From NCBI GenBank assembly GCA_035362335.1, contig DAOSDL010000025.1:4616-68615 (forward strand): 64,000 nucleotides of DNA, read 5' to 3'. Source of the stretch: JAOSJT01 sp035362335. Its GTDB lineage: Bacteria > Bacteroidota > Ignavibacteria > SZUA-365. The notes beneath the pieces were generated by a model. The model made no database searches. It was not told where the DNA came from and saw only the letters and a list, made by a program, of their open reading frames with translations. How positions within the stretch are numbered: the first letter of the stretch is position 1; the number at the start of each line of letters is the position of its first letter. Positions 27,450 to 35,740 of this stretch are shown one piece after another. A program made the translations under genes and the position numbers.

Positions 27450-27478
27450 GGTTCGATTCCGAAAAAGGGAATCGAATC
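27450..27478. repeat. Hairpin between fic remnant and fic, resembling a tRNA/tmRNA T-arm
   Basis: TTCGATTCC (27452-27460), a 7-nt loop with five A, and GGAATCGAA (27468-27476), extended by two outer pairs. The arm GGTTCGATTCC is identical to 11 nt of the ssrA T-arm about 1.75 kb away. It could act as a transcription end for fic or be a remnant of a tRNA/tmRNA-type attachment site; the match is too short to decide. Confidence 0.45.
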
Positions 27479-27481
27479 GGC

Positions 27482-28651
27482 CTACCTGCCCGGCAGTTCC
27501 GTGCCGCGACTCATGATCTCGATATAGCCCGCGTAGCTGAACAGGCGGTTGCGTTTCTGGGCGGTCATCTCCTTGACGATGCCAAGCTGCTCCAGGTGAC
27601 CGAGCGCCTTGTTGACCGTGGCCGGGGTGATGCCGGTCTTCTCAACCAACGAGCCCGAGGTGGCGATGGGATGCTCCATAAGCGCCCGGTGGACCTGCAG
27701 GGTGGATGCCGCCGCCCGTCCCAGGCCGCTGATCTTGTCACGGTCCTGGTTCGACAGGTCTAGGAGCTGCTGCGCCGTTTCCACCGCCTGGGTGGCAGTG
27801 ACAATGACCGCCTCGGCGAAGAAATCGAGCCAGGCTTCCCAGTCGCCGGTCATCCGTACGTTGTTGAGCAGCTCGTAATAATACTGACGATGCGTCTTGA
27901 AATAGAGGCTGAGGTAAAGCATCGGCTCCCGCAGCACCTTCTGCTCGCACAGGAGCAGTGCGATCAGCAGACGCCCCAGACGGCCGTTACCGTCCAGAAA
28001 TGGGTGAATCGTCTCGAACTGCACATGGGCCAGCGCGGCCTTGAGCAGTACCGGAGTCGGTTCCGGCTGGTCATGGAGGAAGAGCTCCAGCTTGCTCATG
28101 CACTCCAGCACTTCTTCGGCAGGCGGCGGAACAAAGGCCGCGTTGCCCGGCCGGGTGCCGCCGATCCAATTCTGGCTGCGCCGGAACTCGCCCGGGGTCT
28201 GATTGCTGCCACGGCCCTTGGTCAGCAACACGCCATGGATCTCCCGGAACAGGCGCAGCGACAGCGGCAGACCTTCTTCCAGCAGACGCAGGCCATGGTC
28301 GAGGGCCGCGACATAGTTGCTGACCTCCCGCACGTCATCCAGCGGGACGCCGGGTTCCTGATCCAGCTCGAACAGCAGCAGGTCGGAAAGCGACGATTGC
28401 GTCCCCTCGATCATGGAGGAGAGTACAGCTTCCTTGCGGACGTACATGTAGAGGAACAGCGAGGTGTCCGGCAGCAGGATCGAGACGCTGTCCAGCCGAC
28501 CGAGGGCCAGCAGCGCCTGGTCGAACTTGCTGCGCAACTCCGGCGTCCAGTCGATGGGTGGACGTGGCGGCAGCGGCGCGGGCACGAAGGCCTGGGCCTT
28601 CTCACCCACCGTCGATATGGTCACGTATCTGCCTTGGAGTTCTCGCTTCAT
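27482..28651 (-). CDS. Class II Fic family protein (AMP-transferase) with winged-helix domain
   Basis: 389-aa Fic protein. The catalytic motif HPFLDGNGRLGR (residues 216-227) is intact, so it should transfer AMP from ATP to a protein hydroxyl. The N-terminal Fic_N domain carries the inhibitory helix pattern SSMIEG (78-83; S-x3-E-G), which places it in the self-inhibited class II. A C-terminal winged-helix domain (about 300-389) probably binds DNA. The target is unknown; relatives modify topoisomerases or themselves. It is followed by a truncated copy and preceded by an AT-rich region with repeats. Single-gene Fic proteins of this build act as toxins or stress regulators (inference). Confidence 0.9.
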   Translation of the reverse strand: MKRELQGRYVTISTVGEKAQAFVPAPLPPRPPIDWTPELRSKFDQALLALGRLDSVSILLPDTSLFLYMYVRKEAVLSSMIEGTQSSLSDLLLFELDQEPGVPLDDVREVSNYVAALDHGLRLLEEGLPLSLRLFREIHGVLLTKGRGSNQTPGEFRRSQNWIGGTRPGNAAFVPPPAEEVLECMSKLELFLHDQPEPTPVLLKAALAHVQFETIHPFLDGNGRLGRLLIALLLCEQKVLREPMLYLSLYFKTHRQYYYELLNNVRMTGDWEAWLDFFAEAVIVTATQAVETAQQLLDLSNQDRDKISGLGRAAASTLQVHRALMEHPIATSGSLVEKTGITPATVNKALGHLEQLGIVKEMTAQKRNRLFSYAGYIEIMSRGTELPGR

Positions 28652-28666
28652 CCTGCCTACCTCGAA

Positions 28667-28716
28667 CCTAAAATAAGATTCGTCTTTATTTTATCTTAAC
28701 CGGATATCCTAAAATA
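28667..28716 (-). promoter_or_regulatory. Repeat-rich control region upstream of fic
   Basis: Two direct copies of CCTAAAATA (28667-28675 and 28708-28716), 41 nt apart, flank an imperfect inverted repeat built on AAAATAAGA/TCTTTATTTT. The block starts 16 nt before the fic ATG and is far richer in A+T than its surroundings. It looks like an operator-promoter region and would suit autoregulation by the winged-helix domain of Fic; this is inference. Confidence 0.45.
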
Positions 28717-29140
28717 GAGAACCGGGAAGGAAAAATCAAGCGGATTTCCTGAACGGCCACTTCGATTTCCTCAGACGAGCGTTCGACGTTGCGACGCATC
28801 TGCTAAAGCGGAAAAAAGTTACAACCACGGCTCCGATTTTTCGGCTGCCGGAAAGCCCCTGGTATCAAAGGGTTTCGGGCCGCTGCCCGGAACGGGCATT
28901 CTCCGGGGGTGGGAAGTACCGTTTCAACCCCGCTTCCTTTTCGAGGTCGCTTTCGGACCTGCGTTTTCTCCGTTCCACCGAAAAATCTCGCGAACTCGTC
29001 TTGAACCGTTCTTGGCGCTCAACCCATTGTAAAATATGGATTTCGATGCGAGGCGGTGTCGGCGGAAAGTCGGAAACGCGGGAAATCCGGGTGAATAATT
29101 TTTGCGGTTTTGAGGTGCGCAAACCCTTTAGAAGCAAGGG
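28717..29140. other. Spacer between fic and ssrA without recognised gene
   Basis: About 420 bases. A 90-codon minus-strand frame (28865-29137) opens with TTG, lacks a ribosome-binding site and shows no family resemblance; I do not call it. No integrase, insertion sequence or tRNA is visible. Confidence 0.45.
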
Positions 29141-29189
29141 GAAAAAGAAAACCCGTCACCCCGGAGAATGACCCCAGAGAGACGGGTTT
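29141..29189 (-). terminator. Rho-independent terminator of ssrA
   Basis: On the minus strand AAACCCGTC (29181-29189) pairs with GACGGGTTT (29149-29157) and is followed by TCTTTTTC. It begins 13 nt after the tmRNA 3' end. The 23-nt loop is long, which lowers confidence slightly. Confidence 0.7.
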
Positions 29190-29201
29190 GTCTTTTCTAA
29201 A

Positions 29202-29559
29202 TGGTGGAGATGGGGGGAATCGAACCCCCGTCCGAAAAGCAGACCCCGCAACATGCTACGCTCATAGTCCGTCTTTAAAGTTTCGCTCGCGTGCTATCCG
29301 AAGGACAGGACCTGCGCACGAACTAGTCGGGAGATGTGTTTCGGGCCCCTCCCCCAACGCTCGGGGTCCCTAGCCGGTCTATTGCGACGTCCATCCTTCA
29401 GCCGATCGGCGGGCCTCCGGTGAACGTGACGGTCAATTAAGCCGCCAGTGCGTAATCGTAGTTGGCAGTTAAACTGCTTGACGTAAGATTAACGTGCTTG
29501 CGTCAGGCACGGAACGCGTTTGTGAGCATCCGTCTTCCCGTCGAAACCATTGCATCCCC
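29202..29559 (-). ncRNA. ssrA: Transfer-messenger RNA (tmRNA)
   Basis: 358-nt one-piece tmRNA, which frees stalled ribosomes and tags the unfinished protein. The 5' end GGGGATG pairs with CATCTCC before the terminal ACCA, forming the tRNA-like acceptor stem. The 5' domain has the hallmark GGTTTCGACGG and the 3' domain the T-arm GGGGGTTCGATTCCCCC. The tag frame is internal (29437-29466). SsrA is a frequent integration site for genomic islands, and its 3' end faces the fic/defence region. Confidence 0.95.
29437..29466 (-). other. tmRNA proteolysis-tag reading frame
   Basis: Within ssrA, codons GCC AAC TAC GAT TAC GCA CTG GCG GCT followed by TAA encode ANYDYALAA. The ending ALAA is the usual ClpXP/ClpAP degradation signal. 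The resume codon is taken as GCC; the exact resume point is inferred from tmRNA conventions. Confidence 0.82.
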
Positions 29560-29808
29560 GGGAATACGTCCTTTAATCTACAGCATCAATGCTTGTCCGT
29601 CAAGGCGTTTTCGCGGTTGCAGGCGACGGCACACTATTCTGCTTGCAGGCGCGTCCCTCAGTTCTGGGACTCGCCGTGGCGACCCTTCGACTCCGGGCCT
29701 GAGCCTCGTACTCGTAAAGACGCACAAATTTTCTCGCAGGCCCGCCGCTCAGGGTGACGAAGTTCTGTCATGCACGTTTCAGACCGTCACAAGCGCTGTT
29801 TACCAGTC

Positions 29809-30834
29809 TCAACTCGCCTCCCCCTCCTCACCGCGCACCTTCCGGCACAGTGCTTCGGATACGCGCGCGGCTGTTTCCGCGAGGTCGCTGCCTTCGACGC
29901 GGGCACCGGCGGCGAGTCGATGGCCCCCGCCGCCAAAGCGTGCAGCCACATCGTTCACATCGTGCAAACCGCGCGAGCGGAAACTGATTTTTATCGCGTC
30001 GGGCAACTCGGTCAACAGCGCGGTCACCTCCACACCCTTGATGCCGAGTCCGTAATTCACCATGTTCTCCACATCCTCCACGGTGCTGCCGGTGTCCTCG
30101 AACATCGCGCGCGTCACGGTCAACAGTGTCACGCGGCCTTCGCATTCGCTGCGAATGCCCGCGAGTATGAGACCGAGCAACGTGCTGCGCCCGAGGGGAT
30201 ATTCGTCGTACACCTGCCGATGCACGCGCATGGGATCCACTCCTGCTTCCAGCAATACGGCGGCCATGCGATGCACCTCGGGCGTGGTGCGCTCGAAACG
30301 GAAGGATCCGCTGTCGGTCACCAGTCCCACATACAGCGGCACCGCGAGAGCGCTGTCCAAAGGCAGCGCTGCTTCCATCACCAAACGGAATACAATCTGC
30401 GCGGTGGAACAGGCCTCGGTGTCGATGCAGGCATGCTCGGCGAAAGGCTGCGCGTCGAGATGATGATCGATGAGCAAACGCGGAGCGGGCGAAGCACTCA
30501 CCGCGCGCTCCATGCGCCGCAAACGCGACGGGGCGTTGAAGTCGAGGCAGACAATCAATCCCGCCGTTTCCAGCAATGCATCATGCGCGTCCGCCTCGTA
30601 GCGCTCCAGCACGCCGTCCACGTCCATGAAGCGCAACACCTCGGGAGCGGCATCGGTGTTGATGATGCGCGCGGATACACCCAGACGCCGGAGCAAACGA
30701 TGCAGGGCGAGTTCGCTGCCGATGGCGTCGCCATCGGGCGTGACATGCGTCGTCAGCACCACCGTTCCACGCGCGCCGCGCAACAATGCGAGCGTGTCCG
30801 CCGCGCCGATCCGTTGCATGGAACGCACACTCAT
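29809..30834 (-). CDS. nrnA: DHH-family oligoribonuclease/pAp phosphatase (NrnA-like)
   Basis: 341-aa DHH-DHHA1 phosphoesterase. Metal-binding motifs are TPDGDAIGSE, CLDFNAPSRL, the signature IDHH, and VTDSGSF; the C-terminal DHHA1 domain ends with RFGGGGHRLAAGA. NrnA enzymes degrade short RNA oligomers and often pAp. The start overlaps the stop of the ABC exporter by 4 nt (ATGA), so it is the last gene of the HAD-ABC-nrnA operon. Between its end and ssrA lie 249 nt with no further gene. Confidence 0.9.
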   Translation of the reverse strand: MSVRSMQRIGAADTLALLRGARGTVVLTTHVTPDGDAIGSELALHRLLRRLGVSARIINTDAAPEVLRFMDVDGVLERYEADAHDALLETAGLIVCLDFNAPSRLRRMERAVSASPAPRLLIDHHLDAQPFAEHACIDTEACSTAQIVFRLVMEAALPLDSALAVPLYVGLVTDSGSFRFERTTPEVHRMAAVLLEAGVDPMRVHRQVYDEYPLGRSTLLGLILAGIRSECEGRVTLLTVTRAMFEDTGSTVEDVENMVNYGLGIKGVEVTALLTELPDAIKISFRSRGLHDVNDVAARFGGGGHRLAAGARVEGSDLAETAARVSEALCRKVRGEEGEAS

Positions 30835-32579
30835 TCGATTTCCTCCAATTCCTCGGCCAACAATTGCTTCTGATACAACGCGGCGTATTCGCCGTTCAGC
30901 GCCAGCAATTCTTCATGTGTGCCGCGCTCCGCGATGCCTCCATCACGCAACACAATGATGCGGTCGGCCAGCTTGATGGTGGAAATGCGGTGACTGATGA
31001 GTATGCTCGTGCGCTCGGACATGACGTCGCGCAGTCTACGGAGTATTTCCTCTTCTGTGTGCGTATCCACGGCGGACAGGGCGTCGTCGAGAATGAGTAT
31101 GGCGGGACGCCGCAGCACGGCGCGGGCGATGCTCACCCGCTGCTTCTGCCCGCCGGACAGGGTGATGCCTCGCTCTCCCAGCATGGTCTCGTACCCTTTG
31201 GGAAAATCCTTCACGTCCTTGGCCAACTGCGAAATATCCGAGGCCCGCAGCATGTCCGCTTCCTCCACGCCATCCACACCGTAGGCGATGTTGTTGCGCA
31301 ATGTGTCGGAGAAGAGAAACGTCTCCTGCGTCACATAGCCGATGCTGGAGCGTAACGTGGCGAGCGGAATGCTGCGCACGTCGTGGCCGTCGATGGTCAC
31401 GCGGCCCTGCGTGGTATCGAACACGCGCGGAATGAGGTTGATCAATGTGGATTTTCCCGCGCCGGTCGCACCGATGATGCCCAGCGTGCTTCCGGCGGGA
31501 ATGTCCAGATCGATGGCGTGCAGCACCTCGGGACCGTTCTCCGTATAGGCGAAACTTGCGTGCTCGAAACGGATGTGCCCGCGCAGTCCTTCGATACCGG
31601 GGTCGGTGGCATCGTCATCCGCAATGTCGGGCTCGGTGCGCATCACGGCGTCGATGCGCTTCATGGACGCTGCCGCGCGCTGAATCAGATTCACCACCCA
31701 GCCAATGGCCGCCATGGGCCAGATGAGCATGCCGAGGAAAATGATGAACTGGGTGAGATCACCGAGCGATAGCGTGCCCGCTATCACTTCCCTGCCGCCC
31801 AGCCAGATCACCAGAATCACCGACAGGCCCACGAGCATGCCGATCATGGGCATGAACAATGCCTGCACGCGCATCATGCGCATGTTCAACGCGTAGTATT
31901 CCTCGCTCATACGATGAAATACCGAGGCCTCGTAGGCCTCGCGCAAGTACGCTTTCACCACGCGTATGCCGGAAATGCTCTCGGTGGCGCGCGTTGTGAG
32001 TGTGGCGTAATGCGCCTGAATGTCCTCGTAGCGCTTGTGTATTCTCGTGCCGAGCTTGTGTACCAGCCAGGAAAGAATTGGCAGCGGCACGAGCGCGAGC
32101 AATGTGAGCCAGGGATGCAGATTGATCATCATCGCGACGATGATGATGAAGCTGAATACGGTGTTGGCCGAGTACATCACGGCCGGCCCCACGAACATGC
32201 GAATCGCCGCGATGTCGTTGGTGGAATACGCCATCACATCGCCGGTACTGGTGCGCCCGAAAAACGTCTGCGACAGTCGCAGCACATGGCGGAAAAAATC
32301 ATTGCGCACGTCGTACTCGATGCGACGCGACACCACGATGATGGTCTGCCGCGTGAGATACAGAAACACGCCGCTGATGGCCGATACGAGCAGAATCCAC
32401 GCTGCGTACCCGAGCAGCGACGAGGTCTCGGGGTTCTCGCGCATTCCATCAATGGCCCTGCCTATAAGCACGGGCGCGATGACGCCGAACACGGTGCTCA
32501 ACAGAATATGCACGATGCCCCAAATCATGGTCGATTTGTAGCGCACGAAATACGGCATCAACCTCCAGAGCGATTTCAT
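30831..32579 (-). CDS. ABC transporter, fused permease and ATPase (exporter type)
   Basis: 582-aa half-transporter of the MsbA/multidrug exporter type. Six transmembrane helices span about residues 15-310. The ATPase domain has Walker A GATGAGKST, signature LSGGQKQR, Walker B ILILDDALSAVD and switch LISHRIST. It probably works as a homodimer exporting a lipid or drug; the substrate is unknown. The ATG at 32579 overlaps the HAD gene's stop by 4 nt; the much longer open frame upstream is the HAD gene's shadow. A C-terminal acidic tail (AEELEEIE) is present. Confidence 0.92.
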   Translation of the reverse strand: MKSLWRLMPYFVRYKSTMIWGIVHILLSTVFGVIAPVLIGRAIDGMRENPETSSLLGYAAWILLVSAISGVFLYLTRQTIIVVSRRIEYDVRNDFFRHVLRLSQTFFGRTSTGDVMAYSTNDIAAIRMFVGPAVMYSANTVFSFIIIVAMMINLHPWLTLLALVPLPILSWLVHKLGTRIHKRYEDIQAHYATLTTRATESISGIRVVKAYLREAYEASVFHRMSEEYYALNMRMMRVQALFMPMIGMLVGLSVILVIWLGGREVIAGTLSLGDLTQFIIFLGMLIWPMAAIGWVVNLIQRAAASMKRIDAVMRTEPDIADDDATDPGIEGLRGHIRFEHASFAYTENGPEVLHAIDLDIPAGSTLGIIGATGAGKSTLINLIPRVFDTTQGRVTIDGHDVRSIPLATLRSSIGYVTQETFLFSDTLRNNIAYGVDGVEEADMLRASDISQLAKDVKDFPKGYETMLGERGITLSGGQKQRVSIARAVLRRPAILILDDALSAVDTHTEEEILRRLRDVMSERTSILISHRISTIKLADRIIVLRDGGIAERGTHEELLALNGEYAALYQKQLLAEELEEIE

Positions 32580-33361
32580 GCCTCTTGTCCTTTCGTCATC
32601 GTGGCGGATGCGCCATCGGCATCCCAGTCGTTGATAATGCTCTCGATTTCGAACCAGTCGTGCGCCACCGCATGCGCCCGCGTGTTCTCGCTCGGTTGCT
32701 CGCCATGGTAGCGTCCCGTCGGATCGCCGCGAAACAACACCGCCCGCATACCCGCATCCACAGCGCCCGCAATGTCCGTGCGCTCGATGTCGCCGATATG
32801 CACGGCCCGTGCCGCATCGGCCTCGACCAAGCGCAGGGCCGTGGCATAGGCCAACGGATGCGGCTTCGATACGCCGGTGACATCGGAGAACACCATGCCG
32901 CGAAAATACGACGCCACACCGTGCCTCTCCAGCACTTGCCGCAGGACGCGTCCGGGCGACATGGCGGTGTCGGAAATCAGTGCGAGTCGATAGCGCTGCG
33001 CCAGTCGCGGCAGCACCTGCTCCACTCCCGGCAACAGCGCAGGCATGCCCGCGAGTATGCTGTCCTCCACCGCCTCGGTCACACGCCGATGCTGCTTCTC
33101 GGGCATGCGCACTCCGAGATGCTCCCACATCACCTGCATGCAGGCGGAGGCGTCCATCGTGCGCTGCTCGCCATACCAACGCCGTTCGAATTTCGCGTAC
33201 GACACCTCGAAGGCCTCGCGTACCGCGGCTTCGTCGAACTCCGCACCGATGTCGTCGAAGGCCTCGCGAATGGCGGCATTGCGCGCCGCACGCCGCGCCG
33301 GACCTCCGGTGGAGTCCACAAGGGTGTTCCAGAAATCTATGGTGATGGCCTCTATGCTCAT
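32576..33361 (-). CDS. HAD superfamily hydrolase with altered motif I
   Basis: 261-aa haloacid-dehalogenase-fold protein with a helical cap (about 20-95). Motif II is ALISDTA, motif III SKPHPLAYA and motif IV HIGDIERTDIAGA. Motif I reads TIDFWNTLVD: the nucleophile Asp is present, but the second Asp (DxD), the acid-base of phosphatases, is replaced by Trp. Dehalogenase-like members also vary here, so phosphatase activity should not be assumed. The start at 33361 (MSIEAITIDF) is preferred over 33415 by family length. It is first in a coupled three-gene operon. Confidence 0.82.
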   Translation of the reverse strand: MSIEAITIDFWNTLVDSTGGPARRAARNAAIREAFDDIGAEFDEAAVREAFEVSYAKFERRWYGEQRTMDASACMQVMWEHLGVRMPEKQHRRVTEAVEDSILAGMPALLPGVEQVLPRLAQRYRLALISDTAMSPGRVLRQVLERHGVASYFRGMVFSDVTGVSKPHPLAYATALRLVEADAARAVHIGDIERTDIAGAVDAGMRAVLFRGDPTGRYHGEQPSENTRAHAVAHDWFEIESIINDWDADGASATMTKGQEA

Positions 33362-33436
33362 GCTTGTGTGTGCCTGCTTGATAATCCCGTTGCGTTGCGA
33401 AACAACCGCATTCATTCACAACACCGATCCGCAAGG

Positions 33437-33467
33437 AAAAGCTCCTCCGCGCGTGGCGAAGGAGCTT
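33437..33467 (-). terminator. Rho-independent terminator after serS
   Basis: On the minus strand AAGCTCCTTCGC (33456-33467) pairs with GCGGAGGAGCTT (33439-33450) with one wobble pair, followed by TTTTCC. It lies 20 nt after the serS stop. Confidence 0.8.
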
Positions 33468-33486
33468 GAACGCTGAGCGCCTCGCC

Positions 33487-34776
33487 TCAATCGATCAGGG
33501 CGAAGCCGGTGTAGGGCTGCAACACCTTCGGCACGACGATGCTGCCTTCGGGCGTCTGACAATTTTCCATCAACGCCACCATGAGGCGCGAGGTGGCGAG
33601 TCCCGAACCGTTCAAGGTATGGACGAATTCGGGCTTGCTTTTCTGGCCTTCGGGACGCCAGCGGATGTTGGCCCTGCGCGCCTGGAAATCCTCGAAATTG
33701 CTGCACGAGGAGGCCTCGAGCCAGGAGCGCTCGGCAGGCGACCACACCTCGATATCGTAGGTACGCGCCGAGGCGAAGGACGTGTCGCCCGTGCACAGCT
33801 GCAGCACGCGATACGGGATTTCGAGTTTGCGGAGAATATTCTCCACGTTTCCGACAAGCGCCTCCAGTTCCTCGTACGAGGTGGCGGCGGAAACGAATTT
33901 CACCAGTTCCACCTTGTTGAACTGATGCACGCGCAAGAAGCCCTTGGTCTGTTTTCCGTAGGAACCCGCCTCGCGGCGGAAGCAAGCCGAGTAGCCGCAG
34001 TAATACGCGGGCACGTCCTCGGGACCGAGAATCTCGTCGCGGTACATGTTCGTGATGGGCACCTCGGCGGTGGGAATCAGGTACAGATCGTCGTCGGCGC
34101 AGCGGTACATGTCCTCGGCCATTTTCGGAAGCTGGCCCGTTCCGCGCATCGAATCGGTGTTCACGACGAAGGGCGGAAACACTTCGCGATAGCCATGCTC
34201 GCGCAAATGCGTGTCGATCATGAAATTGATCAGCGCCCGCTCGAGCGTGGCGCCGCGTCCGGTGTACAGCGGAAAACCGCTGCCGCTGAGTTTGGCCCCG
34301 CGGTCGAAGTCCAGCATGCCGAGCTTGCGCCCCAGTTCGATGTGATCCAGCAGCGTCCAGTCGGGCTGCTCACGCAGCACCGCGGTGTGCTCGGGTATCC
34401 ACTCGCGCACCATCACATTGTCGGCCGAACTGCGTCCCACCGGCACGTCGGGATGGCACATGTTGGGCAGATACAGCAGCGCGTTCTCCAAAGCGGACTC
34501 CACGCCGCGCAAATCCTCGTCGAGCGCCTTGATCTGATCCGAAACGATTTTCATCTCGGCGATTTTGTCATCGGCATTGATCTTGTCCTTTTTCAGCCGC
34601 GCGATCTCCTCGCTCACGGTGTTGCGCGTGCTCTTGAGTTGCTCCACCTCCGTGATGATGTCGCGGCGGCGGCGGTCGAGTTGCAGCACGGCGTCGAGGT
34701 CGCCTTTTTCGTTCTTGTTCGCTATGCCCTGGCGGATCAGCTCGGGCTGTTCGCGGATGCGTTTGATGTCGAGCAT
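33487..34776 (-). CDS. serS: Serine--tRNA ligase
   Basis: 429-aa class II aminoacyl-tRNA synthetase that charges tRNA-Ser. The N-terminal antiparallel coiled coil (about 25-100) binds the tRNA long arm. The catalytic core has the seryl-specific YYCGYSACFRREAGSYGK (motif 2) and NGSGLATSRLMVALMENCQ (motif 3). Length is standard. It follows the sugar-nucleotide reductase by 22 nt and ends with its own terminator. Confidence 0.97.
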   Translation of the reverse strand: MLDIKRIREQPELIRQGIANKNEKGDLDAVLQLDRRRRDIITEVEQLKSTRNTVSEEIARLKKDKINADDKIAEMKIVSDQIKALDEDLRGVESALENALLYLPNMCHPDVPVGRSSADNVMVREWIPEHTAVLREQPDWTLLDHIELGRKLGMLDFDRGAKLSGSGFPLYTGRGATLERALINFMIDTHLREHGYREVFPPFVVNTDSMRGTGQLPKMAEDMYRCADDDLYLIPTAEVPITNMYRDEILGPEDVPAYYCGYSACFRREAGSYGKQTKGFLRVHQFNKVELVKFVSAATSYEELEALVGNVENILRKLEIPYRVLQLCTGDTSFASARTYDIEVWSPAERSWLEASSCSNFEDFQARRANIRWRPEGQKSKPEFVHTLNGSGLATSRLMVALMENCQTPEGSIVVPKVLQPYTGFALID

Positions 34777-34798
34777 GAGTGCTATGATCTCCGTGTGA

Positions 34799-35740
34799 TT
34801 AACCGAATCGGGGATCCGAGAGTAAATCCGTATGCTGCGCGCCCTCCCGGATTTGGTAGCGCAGACGCTCGAGGCCCTGGCGCACGGTGGAAAGTCTCCG
34901 TCCCGCCACCGCCTCGAATTTCAGTGTGATAAAGGTGCTGTCGGCAGGGCGATTCGCCGACTGACCGATTTCCAGCGAGGTGGTGGGTGCGAGCAGACCG
35001 GTCTCGAAGCCGAACACCCGCGCGATTTCCTGTGCGAAGGCATAACGCGACAGGGCTTCGGGACCCGACACATGGTACACGCCCGTACAGCCGCGCTCCA
35101 CAAGTGTCAGCAATGCGAAGGCGAGATCGTCGGCCAGTGTGGGATTTCCGATCTGATCATCCACAACCTTGAACGGCGTGCCGCGCTCGCATTGCTCGAG
35201 CACCCACGACACAAAATTCCTGCGCACCTCGTAGCCGGTGCCGTACAGCACCTGCGTGCGCGCAATCACCCCCTGCACCGGCGCGGTGAGCAACGCGTTC
35301 TCGGCGGCAAGCTTCGCCTTGCCGTAGTAGCTCAGCGGCGCGGGACGCGATTGCTCGTCATACGGTCCGCTCTTTCCATCGAACACGTAATCGGTGGACA
35401 CCTGCACAATGCGGCAGCCTTCGATACGTCGCGCCGCGATAATCAAATGTTTCAGCCCGTCCACATTGATGCGCCAGGCATGCACGCGGTCGGTTTCACA
35501 TGCGTCCACATCGGTCATGGCGGCGGTGTTGATGATCACGTCGGGACGCCAGGCGGCGAGCAGGCTCTTCACATCCTGCAGGCGCGTGATGTCGAGCTGC
35601 TGATAGTCGAAACGACTGTTGATGAAAAAGGTCTTCGGTGCGAGATCGGTGAGGAGAATCTCGTCGCCGGTTTCACCGGCCAATGCCAGCGCGACCTTCT
35701 GCCCCAGCAAGCCGTGGGCGCCTGTCACGAGATATCTCAT
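34799..35740 (-). CDS. dTDP-4-dehydrorhamnose reductase-like SDR protein
   Basis: 313-aa extended short-chain dehydrogenase of the RmlD family. The NAD(P)-binding GAHGLLGQKVA is at the N-terminus, DVIINTAAMTDVDACE is the RmlD signature, and the catalytic triad is in QVSTDYVFDG and SYYGKAK. It likely reduces a 4-keto deoxysugar nucleotide, but no other rml genes are here, so the substrate is open. MAT2B-like members share the fold. Its start (35740) overlaps the kinase stop by 4 nt. Confidence 0.82.
   Translation of the reverse strand: MRYLVTGAHGLLGQKVALALAGETGDEILLTDLAPKTFFINSRFDYQQLDITRLQDVKSLLAAWRPDVIINTAAMTDVDACETDRVHAWRINVDGLKHLIIAARRIEGCRIVQVSTDYVFDGKSGPYDEQSRPAPLSYYGKAKLAAENALLTAPVQGVIARTQVLYGTGYEVRRNFVSWVLEQCERGTPFKVVDDQIGNPTLADDLAFALLTLVERGCTGVYHVSGPEALSRYAFAQEIARVFGFETGLLAPTTSLEIGQSANRPADSTFITLKFEAVAGRRLSTVRQGLERLRYQIREGAQHTDLLSDPRFG

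Noticed and set aside
28865..29137. 90-codon minus-strand ORF between fic and ssrA
   Set aside because: TTG start without ribosome-binding site, charged low-complexity product with no domain.
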